Source: Diabrotica undecimpunctata
Taxonomy: Eukaryota; Arthropoda; Insecta; Coleoptera; Chrysomelidae
Direction: 5' to 3'
DNA: 64,000 nt
Assembly: GCF_040954645.1 (NCBI RefSeq)
Contig: NC_092809.1
Span: forward strand, 129,321,914-129,385,913
The notes under the pieces are model-generated. The model was given only the letters and a program-made list of their open reading frames with translations, was not told the origin of the DNA and did not search any database. The position numbers and the translations under genes are program-made. Positions 22,901 through 37,200 of the stretch are shown one piece after another; positions within the stretch are counted from its first letter, which is position 1, and every line of letters begins with the position of its first letter.

Positions 22901-25900
22901 TGCAAAATTGTTGTTATTTTTTTAGACAGCAACCTTAAATGGTTCTTTCATATCGATTTGTTAAGTAGCATCTTCCAGAATGAGATATTTTTCTTTGTTA
23001 AATCATGTTATCATTATTAAAATATATAATGTTATCATTATTATAAACAATACCAAGATAATTTTATGTTTGAATATTACAAAAGATGTCATTTAAAATG
23101 TTGTGCAATATTGTGTGACCTCACTACACTACAATATTCGATGGCCAGCTAGCTCATCCGATCTAAATAAAGTTGACTTTATCATTATTTATTTGGATTT
23201 TGTGTTTTGTCCAGTAGGTATATACGTACAAATTTTGTGTACCTTCATTACCAGTTTTTTGTATCTTTTTAAACATCTGAAATATCGAACTCTGGAGTAT
23301 AGGTTAATTAACCTGTACCTACGTGTAATAAAAGATAATTAAAACTTGTTTTATAAAGGATATCTATGTTAACAAAATAACTATACCAAAAATCAATAAA
23401 TTTAAATTAACTTAAAAATTTTATTTATGATTAAAATATTATAATAACATAATTTTATCATCTCTTTATGATTACTATAATTAAATTAGCCAAATTATAT
23501 AAAAAAACTTAAAATTAAAAGTCTTTCCCATACTACATTCAAATGTTGCGGGAATAAGCGTTCTTGACTACGTCATGCGCGAAAGCGAACCAATCGATTC
23601 AGAAGGCTTTTTAAAACTTTTTTTTTTGGTAAAATAAATAATATTTGCGTGTAAAATAAAAAAGCCGCATGCGGCTCGTGAGCCGCAGGTTGCCGACCCC
23701 TGGCTTATATTGTTACAAAAAGATTTAATGTGGGATAAACAAATTAAATAACTCTTAAACTATTTGACTGATCGCTTTGCAATTTTGATCATATTATAAG
23801 CACCACAAGTCCTAACATTTCATATTATATGGAGGTTCTAAGTTCATTTTTAAAGAAGTTATTAGCATTTATAAGAAGCTTAAATTTGTGATTCATTTTG
23901 CAAATTTCTAAGCAACAAATAATGATAGAAACGTTTAAAAAAATGGCATTTTGAAGGTCTTTCTATGACTTATAAGGTTCTTACTCTCAAATTTGTTTCA
24001 AATACTTTTGCTGATAAACGAAAAAAGTGAAAATTTACCGTTTTTTGACCTTAAGTTTTTAATAACTAATTAAGTCCAAAAATCGATTTGCAGGACTACT
24101 ACTCAAAACAACTGTCGTTTGTTGGCGGGGTCAGTGTCACGACAAAAATCTTCTATCCCTGAATTATTAGCCAGTCTTCAAAAAATATCTTTCAGGTCGA
24201 AAAGTAGAAATATCTATTATGAGTCTACGGGAGCAAGATCTACGAGACGATCACTTTGAAATCTATAATCTACTAACAATTTTACTTCTTCTTCTTATTC
24301 AGCCTTCATTCATCCATTGTTGGACATAGGCCTCCTCCAATTGTTTCCACGCTTCCCTATCTTTTGCAATTCTCATCCACTGCTTTCCAGCTACAGCTGT
24401 TATATCGTCTATCCATCTCTTTTTGGGTCTTCCCACGCTTCTTTTTGTTTCTCGAGGTCTCCAGAATGTCACTTTATGAGACCATCTGTTGGTGTCTTGT
24501 CTTGCTACATGTGCTACCCATTGCCATCTCAATGTCGCTATTTTTTCCATGATGTCGGTTACTTTAGTTCTTCGACGTATTTCGGTGTTAGGAATTTTGT
24601 CTCTGAGGCTTATATTTAACATGGCCCTCTCCATGGCCCGTTGAGTTACTCTTAATTGTTCTGCCATTTTTCTTGTTATTGCCATAGTTTCCAATCCATA
24701 AGTTGCAACTGGTAGTATACAAGTGTCATAGGTTTTTCGTTTTAAGTGTATTGGGATTTTTCTGTCTTTTAAAATGAAGCTCAACTTCCCAAAAGCAGCC
24801 CATGATAATTGTGTCCTTCTTTTAATTTCTAGGGTTTGATGTTCCTTTTCGTTTTTAATTGCATGTCCTAGATATATATACTGTTCTATCTTTTCTACAT
24901 TGATGTTATCTATCGTGATGTTTTCTAGGCTGTTGCTTAATATCTTTGTTTTGTCGAGATTCATTTTTAATCCTATTTGATTCGATTTGTGATTTAAATC
25001 TTGTAGCATTGATTTTAGTTCATGGATATCTGTGCTTATTAGTACTATGTCGTCTGCGAAACGCAAATGGTTAAGATATACTCCATCTATTTTTAATCCC
25101 TTTTCGACCCAATTTAGTTTTTTGAAGACATTTTCTTTTCAACATTTTCAAGACATTTTCAATTTTACTTAGTGTGTGTGTATTGAGTAAATGTCTGTTG
25201 ACCGAGTACTGTACTTCGCTAAACTTTTCCGAGCTTTCACTCTAGAAATTACCGCCATAAAATTTGTATTTTTTTTATTTTTAGCGATGTGTACAGAATA
25301 GTAGGTTTTCAAATAACCGCTAAATCCATACATATGGATGAGTTGAAGTTTAATGGAAATACTTGCGACTTTCCCAGTAAACATAAATCTCAAGTGGTCG
25401 ATCCAGTTTCCGGTACGAAATTGTATTTTACATACGAGGTGGAATGGAAAGAATCGTCAGTGAGTTGGGCTTCAAGATGGGATACCTACTTGGCCATGAC
25501 AGATGCACAAATACACTGGTTTTCGATTATAAATTCGATCGTCGTCATTTTCTTCTTGTCTGGTAAGTTTTGGTTATTTATTTTTTTTAAATAATATCGA
25601 AATTGGTTATTGTGGTCAACTGATAAAAATTTAATTTGTAATGAAAACAACTGTTATCTAAATTTTAACTTTTAATGATAAACTTGTGGTAGCGGTTTCA
25701 ACTATTATTTATTTAACACTGTATAAACTTCGTAAAGAGATTATTATTTGTATATTGCCGTTAAGAATTGTCTTTTTCTTTCAGAAAGTATCTAGTCTAG
25801 GGGTCAGCTAGGTCACCGTGGCCTTTTCAATTTTGATGGGTCCATCCAAGTTTTTATTTTGTATTTTTGGCTGCTTAGTACAAATTTCGAGGGTGGATTT

Positions 25901-28900
25901 CGATCGGCGTGGTCAAACAATTGTTTGGTTTCTTTCGCATTCTCTGTATATTCGTTGATGTACAATTTTGAGTAAAATTTTCAGAAAATGGCTCATCGGG
26001 CTAATTAATCTGAACTGTGAGCATCTATTTGCTTTATTTTTCTTGGGTATAGGTATAAATGTCGATCTAAGCCAGTCTTCTGGGAAGATTCCAGTGGTAT
26101 ATATTTTATTAAATAATAGTGTTAACGTCTGAAGATTTTCTTCATTGATAAGCTTTATGATCTCTACGTATATTTCATCTGGACCTGAGGCTTTTCGTGG
26201 CTTTGCCGTATTGATTGTTTTTGTAACTTCCGATGTTAATATATCAACTATTGTTTCTTGTACTATATTCATTTGTGGTTCTGTTCTCTCGTCATCAAAC
26301 AGATCTTTGATGTATTTTTCCCAGATATCTTCTACATTTTCTGGACTAGATACTATTTGGTTGTTATCATCTACCAAAGTTGTAGTGATTTTTTTCTTCA
26401 TATTTGTGACTTACTATCTTTTTGTATGCATTAAAGTAGTCTTCTTTTTTAGTAAATCTCCGAGTTCCTCACAGTTGCTGCTCATCCATTCTTCTTTGGC
26501 TTTCCTGATTTTGTTTCGAATGATTTTCTGGGTTTCTTTATATTTTTTCTTCATTGCTATTTTTGTAAGATCTTATGTCCATCAGTTCTAGGACTTCTTC
26601 TGTCATCCATGTATTCTTTGTTTTTCTGATGTTGTCTTGTAGTTGTTCTCTTTGTATAGTTTTGATTGTTGTTTTGAAGGTGTGCCAAATACTTTCTATT
26701 GTTTCTTCTGCTTCCGCGGGTGCTTCATTGAATTTTTCTTTGAGTGTATCATTGAGTGTTTTCTCTATTTCTGCCTGTACTATTGAATCTTTAAGTTTTT
26801 CGAGGTTAGGTTTTATCTTCTCTCTGTATTTGATTTTCTTTAGTTTAATTGAAATTTTACCAACAACAGGATTGTGGTCGGAACCGATGTCCGCCCCGGG
26901 ATATGTTTTAACTCCGCTGATTCCATTTCTATAACGTTTGTCAATTAATATATAATCAATCTGGTTTCTTATTATGCGGTTTTGATTATCGCCAGGTGCT
27001 TTCCATGTATATAATCTTCTTTTTAGTTGTTTAAACCAGGTGTTTGCGATCATTAGATTTTCTTCTTGGCAAAATTGGACCAGTAATTCTCCTCTATCAT
27101 TTCTTTGGCCCAAACCAAAGTTTCCTACTACGTCTTCGGTCCGTCCTTCACCTACTTTGGCATTAAAATATCCCATAATAATGTTTACAGCATTTTTCTT
27201 TGTGATCTTCATTAGCTGTTTGATCTCTTGGTAGAATTCTCGTACTTCTCTTTCTGGTTTTTCTGCTGTAGGAGCATATACTTGAATAAAGTTAGTATTA
27301 CGAGGAGTGGTATTAATTAATTAGGTATAAAGTTCTTTATACATTTACTGCTTTTCTGGTCAACTATAAATGCCACTCCGTTATAATGATGAGGATCGTC
27401 ATTACCAGCATAGTATATTACATGGTTATCGATGTTTGTCTGTCCAGATCCAGGCCATCTAACTTCACTGACTCCGAGAATGTTGACTCCCATTATTTTC
27501 ATTTCTCTCACGATGTCTCTTATAAAGAGAGATTTTGCAGTTTTTTTAAATACGTTTGTGTGATCAAGAACTCGCATGTATGCGGTAAGTTTTATTTTTT
27601 TTGCCACTTTCGTTCAATCATAAAATATAGAAAAATGTTTTATCTTCCTAGAGTTCTTTTTCTTTCACCCTGCTCTATCGTTTTATTTCTGCCGGCTAGA
27701 TATTAAGGGACTTCGACCTTTTTGGGATCGTACCTATTTGCATCACCACACATGGCCTCCACCAAGAGGTGAACGACTTTCAATTCACCACTATCTGATT
27801 TTTAAGTGAGTGCGTAAACATTTTATTTAGACAATTTATATTAAGTGTATATATGATTAAATTCGTGTTTATTTCAATTATTAATAAATTACGAATTTTT
27901 TTGGGAATATTAAGAGTGTACTATGTGTAATTTTTAATTAGTAATATTATATACTGACCAAAAGCTTTTTCCGGTTTGACAGATTGTGGTCCTGATCCCT
28001 TAATTTTGAAGTACTAAGTAATAATAATTAATTTACCTTTTGGAGATAATCATTTATTTTGATTTGATGGAGGACGGTAATCTATGTAGCTATTAGATTA
28101 TTTATGTCAGTATGTGTCCGCCGATATCTGGCGGATGTTGAAGCTTCTATGTCGTCGAGTGCATTTATCAGAAATCTCTGCCTTCGTACAGATGATTTAA
28201 CTGTAGGTATAAATATAGGTCTACGTATTATGCCTTTTTTACTGCTATAAATTTACCATAAAAAGTTTTTGGATCCAAAGGATCCGTTTCTCTACAGAAA
28301 CGTAACTAAAACTCAAAATTATTATACAAACCACGTGTTTTCTTCTGTCAGGCTTATGACGCCTAATGCAATTCGTCAATTATGCACGGGTATTTTTTAG
28401 GGAACCTTGAATAACAGTGTTTCGCTATTGCCAACGTTCCCATTTTGGTAACAATGAACTCTGAACGTAATATCTTTAAAAATAAGTTACCTAAAGATGT
28501 TCCTCGTAAATATTTCTTTCATATGATTCATTTACTGTATGTACTGTACACTACATATCGACTTCCCGCAATAACTATAGTACAAAAAAAGCAAGTGACA
28601 AATTTGGACGTTATTTTACACGATTTTTAGATACTCCAGTCCTCAGAGACGAAATCTGTACGCCGTAGAAAAAAATATTTCAAATAAAAAATGTAGCTAA
28701 TATAATTTTCAACAAAAATGCTTATTAGCACTTTTTGAGTAGAATGCATCGTTCTCTCAAAAACAACGCTTGAAGCGATCGGCGCGAATTTGAATGTAAA
28801 TGTGAAATCAATGTTCAATAAAATTTGTATCAGCTCGACGGGTAAAAATTCGATATCTTTTGATCTAAGTGACCTATCGACAAAAGTCAAGCTGCGTTTT

Positions 28901-30270
28901 ATAGGTAAAGAATGCAGCTTTGTATTTTGCCGCAAAAATACAGAAAGCATGTTACCGCAAGTAAGAAAGGACCATACAGAAAGCATATTTAGTACGTTTT
29001 TTATTTTGTTTCCAAAATGGGAACATTGACGTTTAAAATGTTGATGGACTAAATTGAAAATTGTTGATACTAGGGGACAAAGCCCCAGTACCTGGCAAAA
29101 GAATGCCAGGTATTTAATGAATAATATTTCTCACACATCATCGCAATTTCAGCAAAAATTCCTCCACAGGCTAAGACACTCAACGCTGAATCCTTTGATC
29201 GGCACTTTATTCACTTCTATTCACCCAAGGCTATTTGGGCTGAATAAAATCAACATTAACATTCTTGTTTATTCTTTGAGACATTTGAAAGCCTTTCTTT
29301 CGGAAATTTTTAAGACGCAGTGCTCATAGAAACTAAACAGATTTTTAAAATATACAGGGTAAAAGAAAATGCTACAAATTTATCTATACCAATTTGTTGT
29401 AGGCATCCTCACCATGATAATGGTTCGAACACTTCGACGAGATATTGCGAAATATAATGCAGACGAAAGTTACGACGAAACAATCGAAGAAACTGGTTGG
29501 AAGTTAGTACACGGAGATGTTTTCAGACCTCCACGTAACTCGAGATTATTTGCTGCTCTTGTTGGATCTGGAATTCAAATATTTTTGATGTCTCTTATAA
29601 CGATATGTAAGTCTTTTTTGATTTATCAACTGTTTTAGTATTTCTTCCAGAAACAAATATAAAATGTATTAATGCTGATAAGTGTAGTAATAATTCACTA
29701 ATTTCACATGAGTATTTTAATACATACATTCATATCTAAAATTGTTTCAGTTTTTGCTATGTTAGGAATGCTTTCACCAGCGTCTCGAGGTGCTCTAACC
29801 ACAGCAGCTATTACCTTCTACATGATCCATGGAGCTGTAGCAGGCTATCTATCAGCTCGTCTTTATAAAACCATGAAGGGAAGAGAGTGGAAAAGGGCTG
29901 CCTTTCTCACAGCTGTTCTATATCCCGCTGTGGTCGGTGGGACTTGTTTCTTTTTAAATTTCTTTATTTGGGGAAAAGTAAGTAATCAATTCCTATTTAA
30001 AATATTCAAAGATTAATGAAATTTGTTATTTACATCAATAATGAAGGCCAGCAGCGGTGCAGTCCCGTTTTCCGCTATGATCAATCTTTTGTTGATGTGG
30101 GTATTCGTATCGCTACCTTTGGTATACTTAGGGTATTACTTCGGATATAGAAAACAGCCGTACCAACATCCGGTCAGAACAAATCAGATACCTAGACAAG
30201 TTCCTGAACAACACTGGTATATGAATCCAATCTTGTGGTGAGTTATGGTTATTATCTTCATATTATGAGA

Positions 30271-30345
<75 letters not shown>

Positions 30346-31198
30346 TAAATTAATTAAAACCAATTAGTAATTTCCACAATAGGGTGATCTCACATCGCAG
30401 TGACATAAAAACCAACAAAATAAATGCATGTGCACTCGCAGAACATGCAATAACTCGGAAACGTGAGTTCAATTTCGAGGATTCCTGTATTTTGGTAGAA
30501 AAGAAGAAGAAAAAAACCATACAAAACGTGTTTTCTTGAAAATGTGTTGTATAAAATCCAGTACATCTTGCATTAATAAAAAGTCTGACATAGATAAATT
30601 GAGCAACATTTATTGTTATTTACTGGAAAAACATCAAAAATAAAATAAATATAAATGTCTAAATATTCTTGTATGCATAACTGGTTGCATACCATTAAGA
30701 CAGGTTAATAATTAAAAATCAAAACTACCCAAATATGGACCTCTTGCTTCTTGAAAAAACAAATAAATACAATATTAAGAACAACTAATTACACTTTAAT
30801 CACATTGGTTTTTTCTTTCTGTTCTCTGTGTATTATAGTTAAAACATATCATCAAAATATGTCATGAAATAAACAAAGTTTTACTATCCTGACCAAAATT
30901 TTAGAATGTATTGTCCATTATTATATTTTAAATTTGTATTTTTAATGTTGAGTGTCAAAGTTTATTTTAAATAATCTCAACGACTAGTAAGTTGCACTGA
31001 CGAATTGTGACATTTTGTAAATATTTACACATTTTTTTATATACATTACAGTGTCTTGAAAAAGGAATAAAACCATTCCGAAAGCTCGACAAAAAGTCAA
31101 AAGAGTGTTACTCTAACATCTCGGGCAACCGTATGACTGCAGCCCTAATAAACTTGTGGTTTTGTTTATATCGACAGTCACTTTTATCCTGTATTTCT

Positions 31199-31253
<55 letters not shown>

Positions 31254-34200
31254 TTTTAAAATGTCAAATGTCTCAGAGTAATAAATTATAACAAACTTTA
31301 ATACAGCTACTAGGTAGACTAGGATTGCCATGTAAAAGAAATCGCTTATATAGTACACTACGCTTATATAAGATACCTTTTAGTTGTTTTTTATATAAAC
31401 TAATTTTGGAGTCAACAATATTTATTTGTCTTGGCAGGCTATTAGCATTCCGTATCAATCGTGTAGTCGGTTCATTGATACCATAATTAGTGTGGTGAAA
31501 TTGCACTGAAAAGATTTCCGATTGTCTGTTGTTTCTACTAGATACTTTAAGACTAACGAGTGATAACAATTGAGGACAGTATGTAATAGAATTAATGACT
31601 TTGTGCAGGAAGCATAAATCTAACAATGTCATCCTTGACTCAAGTGTTGGTAGATCAAGGCTGTCTTTTACTCACTAAAAGCTGATATCCTCAAAAATTT
31701 ATTTGGGACCCTTTCAATACGTTCAATGTAACAGTTGTATGATGGAGACCAACACAACTGATCCATACTCTAGAATGAGCCTAACGAGACCACAATAAAG
31801 TCTTCTAAATCTGAACAATGACAGGTCTACAAATATGCGTTGGATAAATTCCAGTGCTTTCATCGTCTTGTTTGTTACTTGATTAATGTGGCTTGAGAAT
31901 GACAGTTTGGTGTCTAACCAGATTCCCAAGTCTTAATTTTTAGAGGCAAATGGCAAGTTATTTATAGAGTAAATAAATGTAATTGGTTTTCATTGCCTCG
32001 AAAATGTCATTTAATCACATTTGTTTATGTTAAGTGACATTTTGTTTAAACTGCACCAATCATAAAACGATTTAAGCTCTTCCTGTAATAGAACATAGCA
32101 TCATTCCAGGATTGAATTTTTCCAAACAGTTTTACATCGTCAGCAAATATAAGAACACTACAATTTTTGATTTTTTGTACTAAATCGTCCAGAGACAAGC
32201 AAAATAAAACAGGGCCACAATAGGAGCCTTGCGGCAGCCCTGATACTGCCGTCATTTCAATTAAGGTATCACTACCCAAGTTAACTGTCTGCGTACGGCC
32301 ACTAATAAATTCTGAAATCTATTGAAGGAGATCCTCTGTATACCTTTAGCGGATCAATAGAGTCAGAGATAAATCATCTACAATTATACATAATACACAA
32401 ACAAATAGCAAACTAACACACAAAATAATCAGAATTTGATATCATCCTGAGGGTGCAAATACCATCCTCAGAATTTTCAACTAAAAGCATGGCTATTTGC
32501 CTACAATATAGAGGCCAAGTAAGTCGCCCGTCTATTTGGCAAATAAAAGCGCCAAACAGCTATAGGGTATAAAAACAACTCCCTAACTTACACTCATGGA
32601 CAAAAATATCGAATATTTTGGAATTTTCAAATTTTTGTTTTTTCAAAATAAATTCTGGTCAAGCAAGTCGTTTATTGTAAAATAGAGTTTATTTCAACAA
32701 TGTTTAATGAAAAATTTTAAGTTTTTATGCGGAGAAAATTGTGAAAAAAATAAATGTTTAGTATTAGGTAAATAAGGTTATTTTACTCTAAACTTAAATG
32801 ATAATTTAAATTGCTTAAACAACTGGTTTAAACTGAAAGAAGTGCATGATCAGTAACGAGTATTCCCCCCTGTAGCTCTTATTACTGCTTGCATATTTCT
32901 CAGCATGCTTGCAAGTAAATTTTGGACATATCCTTGGGAAATTGCATTTTATTTATCCTGTGCAGCAAGCCGAAGCTGCTCTATCGTATTTGGAACGGGA
33001 TTTCTTTGTCGTATGCTGCCTTTTAGGGGATCCCACATGTGCTCTATTGGATTTAAATCCGGGCTAGACGGTGGCCAATCCAATCTTCGAATTTGGACCT
33101 CATCAAGATAATTACTCACTATGGCAGCGGCATGTGGTCGGGCATTATCGTGCATTAACGTGAATCTTTCATATCCAATGTAACCAACATATGACAAAAC
33201 ATGATCTTGCAGGATATTTTAAACGTAAGAATCACCAGTCATCCGTCTAATCACTTCCACAAGTGCGGTACGTACCTCCCAACTAATACCTTTCCAAAGA
33301 ATTATGCCATCAACTCCAAAACTAATGGCCTGGGCGAGACTGCAGCTGGCGAATCGTTCTCCAACTCTTCTGTAGACGTAGTTTTGACCATCTGGCTCCC
33401 ATAATAGTATTCTGGTCTCATCAGTGAAAAGAACGTTTTTCCAGTTGTCGGTATTCCACTAAATATGTGTTCTTGCAAATTCCAAACGACGAGCTTTATG
33501 ATTTTGGAGAAGACGTGGAACTTTGGCGGGGCGTCTGGGCTTTAAGTTTGCTTTTTTTGATCTTCGTCTAACTGTTTGCGAACTCACATTAACTTGTCTA
33601 ACATTTAATAGCTCATTTCTGAGGTGCATCGATGTCAATGAATGATTTCGTGTAGAATTAAGAACCAAAAATCGGTCATCAGATGCGGTTGTGCACCTTG
33701 GGCGTCCTTGACCAGGCCTTCGTTCAAAATTTCCTGTTTCGCGGTACCTTTTTAGAGTATTTGAAACTATAGATTCAGTTCTGCTGAGACGTCGTGCGAT
33801 ACCTTTTTGTGCATATCCTTCATCGTACAAAATTACAATATGTGCTACTTGGACTTCATCGCAGTGCCGAATTGGTGGGATACTTGTTTTAAACTTAGTT
33901 AAATCAAAACAATATTTAATTAAACTTAATAAATTAAACTAAAAATAACCGAATTAGTATGATTTTTCCTTTACGTGAAGAAGGATTTTTATGATAAAAT
34001 GTACGAATGGCATTAACCACTGAATAAACGTCAAAATAAACATCAAAATATTTCAAACCAGTTGAGTACATCAACCTACTATTTGAGTATTATCAGTAAT
34101 CTAAAATTATTTTGAAGTAATAGTGACTGCAACAAAAAAAATTGGAAAATTCCAAAATATTCGATATTTTTGTCCATCAGTTTAAAACAATCTTTTTTGA

Positions 34201-37200
34201 AATCGATTTCCGGAGTGGAAATCGAAACGTCAATGAACAATTATTATTATAAAATGTAATTTTCATTACAATCAATTGTGGCTTTATACCATATAAAAAT
34301 AATATTTAATCTATAATTGTGTAGCAAATTGATTTAAATTGTTTGATTTATTTTTTAGCACACTGATGGCAGGAATATTACCATTTGGAGCAGTATTTAT
34401 AGAACTCGTTTTTATATTCACGGCCATATGGAAAAATCAGTTCTACTATCTTTTCGGATTCCTCTTCTTAGTTTTCGTCATATTAATAATATCTTGTTCT
34501 CAAATATCTATTGTGATGGTGTATTTTCAACTGTGCGGAGAGGTGAGTGTTATTCATTAGCTAATTTTAAATAAAAATTATGAATATTAAAACAGTTCAC
34601 AAAAACAAGTATAGGATTTAGTTGCGAAATATTAACAAATCATAGCAATTAAATTAACAGTTTCTTCGATTCACTTTTAAGCTCAAGAAAATAATCTTTT
34701 TTTCGGAACTTACAAATTATCCAGTTTTTTTATTATTAAAAATTAGATGCGAAAATGGCTACAAGAGTTCTGTGAGTCCTGCCTAGTAATCGCATTTTAA
34801 CCCTTTCGCTACGGATCAAGTATCGGTTGCGCGTTGCACATATACGGCGCCGGGAAAATTTTGCACTTCGCGATCGAGACGGCCACTCAGTAGGTTACAT
34901 TCTTTATATTGAAGTGGTTGAATCGTTTTTCGTTTGTCGGCAGTTTGTTTATATTCGTTTTATCGAAGTAGTAGAATTTTTTTTCGTAAAACTTAAAACG
35001 GTATTCAGAAAGTACGACGCTAGGGTGGGTGATGTGCTGTCGTGTATGTCGTGTATTTGTGAATCGTAACGTACATGAACGATACTAGTAAGCAAGATGG
35101 ACAATGTAGAACGTACTATTACGATTATAGCTCTTTAAAGCTGAACGATGGAGATTAATTTGCGTAATAGTACGGCGCCTTCTCGTCAAAGCTTCAAATG
35201 AAAATCGTACTTTTACGGCAACAGTATCGAAAGGGTTGGACGTGGAAAAATTTTGCCGACCGTGGAAAAGGCGGCATTCTTTGATCTTCTCTCGATATCC
35301 TTTAATGATTGTCGTCAGGCGTGGCACGTGTGCAGGTGAGTTGTAAGCCTCTCCTAATTCTAAGATGGCGGCTGTCAACATGAGGGCTACCAGCTGTCAA
35401 CATGAACTTCTAAGCTAAATCCAATGACGTATAATAAATAGACCCAGCAGTCGGCTACGTTTGATATATAATCGGGTGTCATAAAGACCTATGGCTTGGA
35501 GGTTGGAGGTATGTTTACTACAATAATGGCTTGCTCGTTTATTTTATAATGAGTTTATTTTTCGTCTTCCAAAGGAAATTTATGAAAAAACTGGTTAGAA
35601 AAATTATATTTAAATGATTTTAATTAAAAAAAAAACAAAAAAATAACTGTAAAATATTCACTACATATAATGTATAATAATTTATTTATTAAATAAACTA
35701 AAAGCCTTATGGAAGTGAGGTATGGCCACTGAAAGGAAAAAACTTAAAAGCATTAGAAGCAACAGAAATGGACTTCTGGAGAAGAGCGGCTGGAAAATCA
35801 AGATTAGAGAGCGTTAGAAACGAAATAATACGAGGAATTATGGGTTTTAAGCACAATATAACAGAGGACATCAGAATAAATCAACTAAGATGGTATGGAC
35901 ACGTTTAAAGAATGGATAAACACGGAATACCAAAGAAAGTATTGAACTGGACACCACGTGGAAGAAGAAAGCAAGGTAGATCGAGATTAAGTTGGAGAGA
36001 AGGAATCGATAAAGACTTAAGGGAGAGGGGAGTTGAAGAAAACCTTTGGATCGACCGAGTTACATAAATGGAGACTGGAAATCAGAAGACGGCGTAGAAA
36101 GTTATAAACTGATGGTTTGATTGATAAAAGCCTTCACTGACAATCAATATATATCCTAATATTTATAAGACAAAATACGTTTCAAAAATGATTTCCTGAA
36201 AAGTGATATTTCGCTTTTCGAAATTACGCGACCACAAAAAAGACATTTAAATGGCATTTTACTAAAATATTAAGTAAATGACCCTCAAAAAATTAAAATG
36301 AAATTTGGTTTTCAAATAAAATATGTGAACATACAAATGATGACACATACAACTTCAACTTCGTAAAAAATTGTGAACGTTTACTTCGAATGATACTTCG
36401 TATCAAAACAATGGACAACAAAAAAGAGAATCATGTTTTTGACATATATAGTGTCACTATAAAGTGTCAAAAACATGATTCTTTTTTTGTGTTTGTTTGC
36501 GTTTGAGCATGGGAAATAAGAGCTTGTGGCGGTTATTAGTTAATGGAAATTCCTGTCCTTGAGAAGTTGGAGGAACAACATCACAGCTTTTATTTGCGTA
36601 AGAAAGGATTATTAAGGAACGTTGTACCGAATCTTCTTGTTGCGACATTTAGTCAGTAGCTTGAAGGCGTTTCAGTTGTTGTCTTAATCAACTATTCCAA
36701 GGTTTTCCTCCTTAACTAGTCAGAAAATGGACCCAGCGAGATGGAAATCGAGATCACACCAGTTTCGTATGTTTCTAAGCCAGGAATGTAATCTTCTCGG
36801 ACCTCTTCTACCATCAATCTTACCCGTTAAGTAAGAACAAATAGGAATCACAACACGCAAGACGTGTTCCAAATAGGAATCCTTGCGCTGTTTCACCACA
36901 CTCGAACAATTACCTGGCTACTCAAGCTCGTCGCAAGACTTCTCCATTGGTAACTCGATCCATCCTTGATATTTTAAGTAGTCTTTTAAGTGGTCTCTAG
37001 ACCATAATCTCTGCACCATAAAACAATATTGGCCACTCATAACATCATATCTTAATGTATTTTACGATATCTGGTTCCTAGTGTATTCTATAAAGTTTAA
37101 AGTTGTAGTTGTGGGCCTGAGAAAGGCGTATGACTCTGTACCAAGGTCAGAACTATGGGAGGCAATGTACAAATTAGAAATACAGACGGAACTCATAGAA

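Noticed and set aside
26145..26934. Plus-strand hydrophobic frames of 119-148 codons
   Set aside because: They are antisense shadows of the endonuclease/RT frames on the minus strand.
24285..27715. TM9SF4 exon 5 appearing to lie inside one split retroelement
   Set aside because: The two minus-strand pieces belong to different families (LRFADD type versus NAKVG/ASGPDE type) and the central RT segment is absent, so they are independent insertions on either side of the exon.
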